Source of the DNA: Hyperoodon ampullatus
Lineage: Eukaryota > Chordata > Mammalia > Artiodactyla > Ziphiidae
Direction: 5' to 3'
Length of the DNA stretch: 64,000 nucleotides
Assembly (NCBI GenBank): GCA_949752795.1
Contig: OX457074.1
Location: 8,755,527 to 8,819,526, forward strand
Part shown: positions 63,851 to 64,000 of the stretch, piece after piece
How the letters are laid out: every line of letters begins with the position of its first letter
How positions within the stretch are numbered: position 1 is the stretch's first letter
Notes under the pieces: generated by a model
Seen by the model: the letters and a program-made list of their open reading frames with translations, nothing else
What the model was told of the DNA's origin: nothing
Databases searched by the model: none
Made by a program: the position numbers and the translations under genes

Positions 63851-64000
63851 GACCATCTTTCTTGAGAGGGAGTCTTCCTAATTCTGCTTGGACACCTCCA
63901 GTCCACGGCACTCAGTGCCTCTGGAAGCAGGGAAGCTTCCTCTTGTGGAGAACAACCTGTTTTCTGGAGACATTGTCACCAATGGAAGCCAAAATCCATC

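Larger units (their letters stand above)
46151..64000. other. Region upstream of C1QL1, no gene recognised
   Basis: In human the next gene on this side is DCAKD, some tens of kb away; no DCAKD exon is visible here. Purine-rich sequence at 46150-46600, a CpG-rich block, SINEs, MIRs and GGT/GAT repeats are listed separately. Stretches such as 51270-52540, 53000-55500 and 59780-60900 are unique sequence without recognised genes. Confidence 0.6.

Overview
This is nuclear DNA from a mammal, almost certainly a toothed whale (dolphin or porpoise type). Two observations support this. (1) Three gene loci lie in the order GFAP - KIF18B - C1QL1, all on the minus strand, which is the layout of human 17q21.31. 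(2) The introns and intergenic DNA carry about 23 young tRNA-Glu-derived SINEs of cetartiodactyl/cetacean type: a ~110-140 bp short form, a ~200-360 bp CHR-1-like form, and a ~200 bp form with the distinctive CHR-2-like 3' half seen in toothed whales. The species call rests on remembered repeat families, not on a database search.

Layout. Positions 1-1935 hold the 5' end of GFAP (exon 3 partial, exons 2 and 1), with a TATA-like box at 1972-1978. A distal enhancer-like block at about 3120-3440 carries the exact STAT3 site known from the GFAP promoter and an AP-1 site that is tandemly duplicated here. A spacer with MIRs, a 41-bp minisatellite and a perfect CTCF consensus follows. KIF18B covers about 9020-29700: 15 coding exons, all with GT/AG ends and consistent phases, give an intact 853-residue kinesin-8. 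Its ~8.8 kb first intron is packed with antisense L1 fragments and nested SINEs. Its promoter (29690-29754) has two CCAAT boxes and a CHR element, the signature of a G2/M cell-cycle gene. The interval 29800-38830 is spacer, with SINEs and a second copy of the 41-43 bp minisatellite. C1QL1 occupies 38852 to about 46000 in two coding exons (258 residues), with a CpG-island promoter. From 46150 to 64000 no gene is visible: there is a second CpG-rich block (about 47740-48420), SINEs, MIRs, a GGT/GAT-rich minisatellite, candidate conserved noncoding segments and a 200-base assembly gap (63651-63850).

The three genes do not form a pathway. GFAP is the astrocyte intermediate filament, KIF18B controls mitotic microtubule length, and C1QL1 is a secreted synaptic organiser. 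What can be read from the sequence is their separate control: astrocytic STAT3/AP-1 for GFAP, NF-Y/CHR for KIF18B, GC boxes and a CpG island for C1QL1, with CTCF-like sites scattered between them.

I found no undescribed gene system. The most worthwhile unexplained items are two arrays on opposite strands built from one L2-tail-like unit, the duplicated AP-1 element in the GFAP enhancer, a Onecut-like motif cluster at 54547-54568, and an unusual Ile-to-Thr substitution in GFAP coil 1B.
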